A stretch of DNA of 13,674 bases, taken from assembly GCA_964618455.1 (NCBI GenBank), contig CAZUAQ010000090.1, forward strand, positions 1 through 13,674. The letters are read 5' to 3'. This DNA is from CAZUAQ01 sp964618455 (GTDB taxonomy: Bacteria; Planctomycetota; Phycisphaerae; UBA1845; PWPN01). Both the position numbers and the translations under genes were made by a program. The notes below the pieces were generated by a model. It ran no database searches and was not told the origin of the DNA. It saw only the letters and a list, made by a program, of their open reading frames with translations. Shown one piece after another: positions 13,668-13,674 of the stretch (within the stretch, counting starts at the first letter, position 1; every line of letters begins with the position of its first letter).

Positions 13668-13674
13668 TTGCGCT

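Noticed and set aside
13641..13674. Integron attC-like core (GTTAGGC and its complement) near the right edge
   Set aside because: No matching inverse core site lies at a suitable distance, there are no paired L sites, and no integrase gene is present.

Overview
This window is GC-rich chromosomal DNA from a bacterium of the Planctomycetes-Verrucomicrobia-Chlamydiae (PVC) group, most likely a planctomycete. The best marker is a 68-residue lysine-rich protein at 10920-11126. Its start (MSMDRSLK), core (NVLTRAERI, LGLPKV) and basic tail match, from memory, the small basic signature protein of the PVC superphylum. A PKD-bearing lipoprotein esterase and a long disordered single-pass membrane protein with a SPOR-like end also fit a planctomycete. 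I see no transposase, integrase, CRISPR array, tRNA or rRNA gene.

Layout. 1-558: no supported gene; the first 260 bases are clearly poorer in GC than the rest. 559-4417 (leftward): a polytopic membrane protein, a TIM-barrel sugar-phosphate isomerase/epimerase-like protein with altered metal ligands, and a DegT/DnrJ/EryC1/StrS aminotransferase. 4700-6034 (rightward): a nucleotide-sugar dehydrogenase of the UDP-GlcNAc 6-dehydrogenase type, divergent from the aminotransferase. 6150-8792 (leftward): a PhoB/PhoR-type response regulator and sensor kinase. 8958-12351 (leftward): an isochorismatase-like hydrolase, a class I aminotransferase, the PVC small basic protein and the SPOR-like membrane protein. 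12538-13575 (rightward): a lipoprotein with an alpha/beta-hydrolase domain followed by a PKD domain.

How the genes fit together. The dehydrogenase and the DegT aminotransferase could supply an amino- or uronic-acid sugar nucleotide for surface polysaccharide; the other steps of such a pathway are not here. The two-component pair has the domain order of the phosphate-starvation system. Ahead of the regulator lie two exact 7-bp direct repeats with an 11-bp period, a degenerate third copy, and a -10-like hexamer 8 bp downstream. This is the layout of a PhoB-family activator site but with a different half-site, and two recognition-helix arginines known from E. coli PhoB are replaced in this regulator. 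That possible self-regulatory site is the most interesting signal in the window. The rest is mostly ordinary chromosomal gene content, and I did not find a convincing new multi-gene system.
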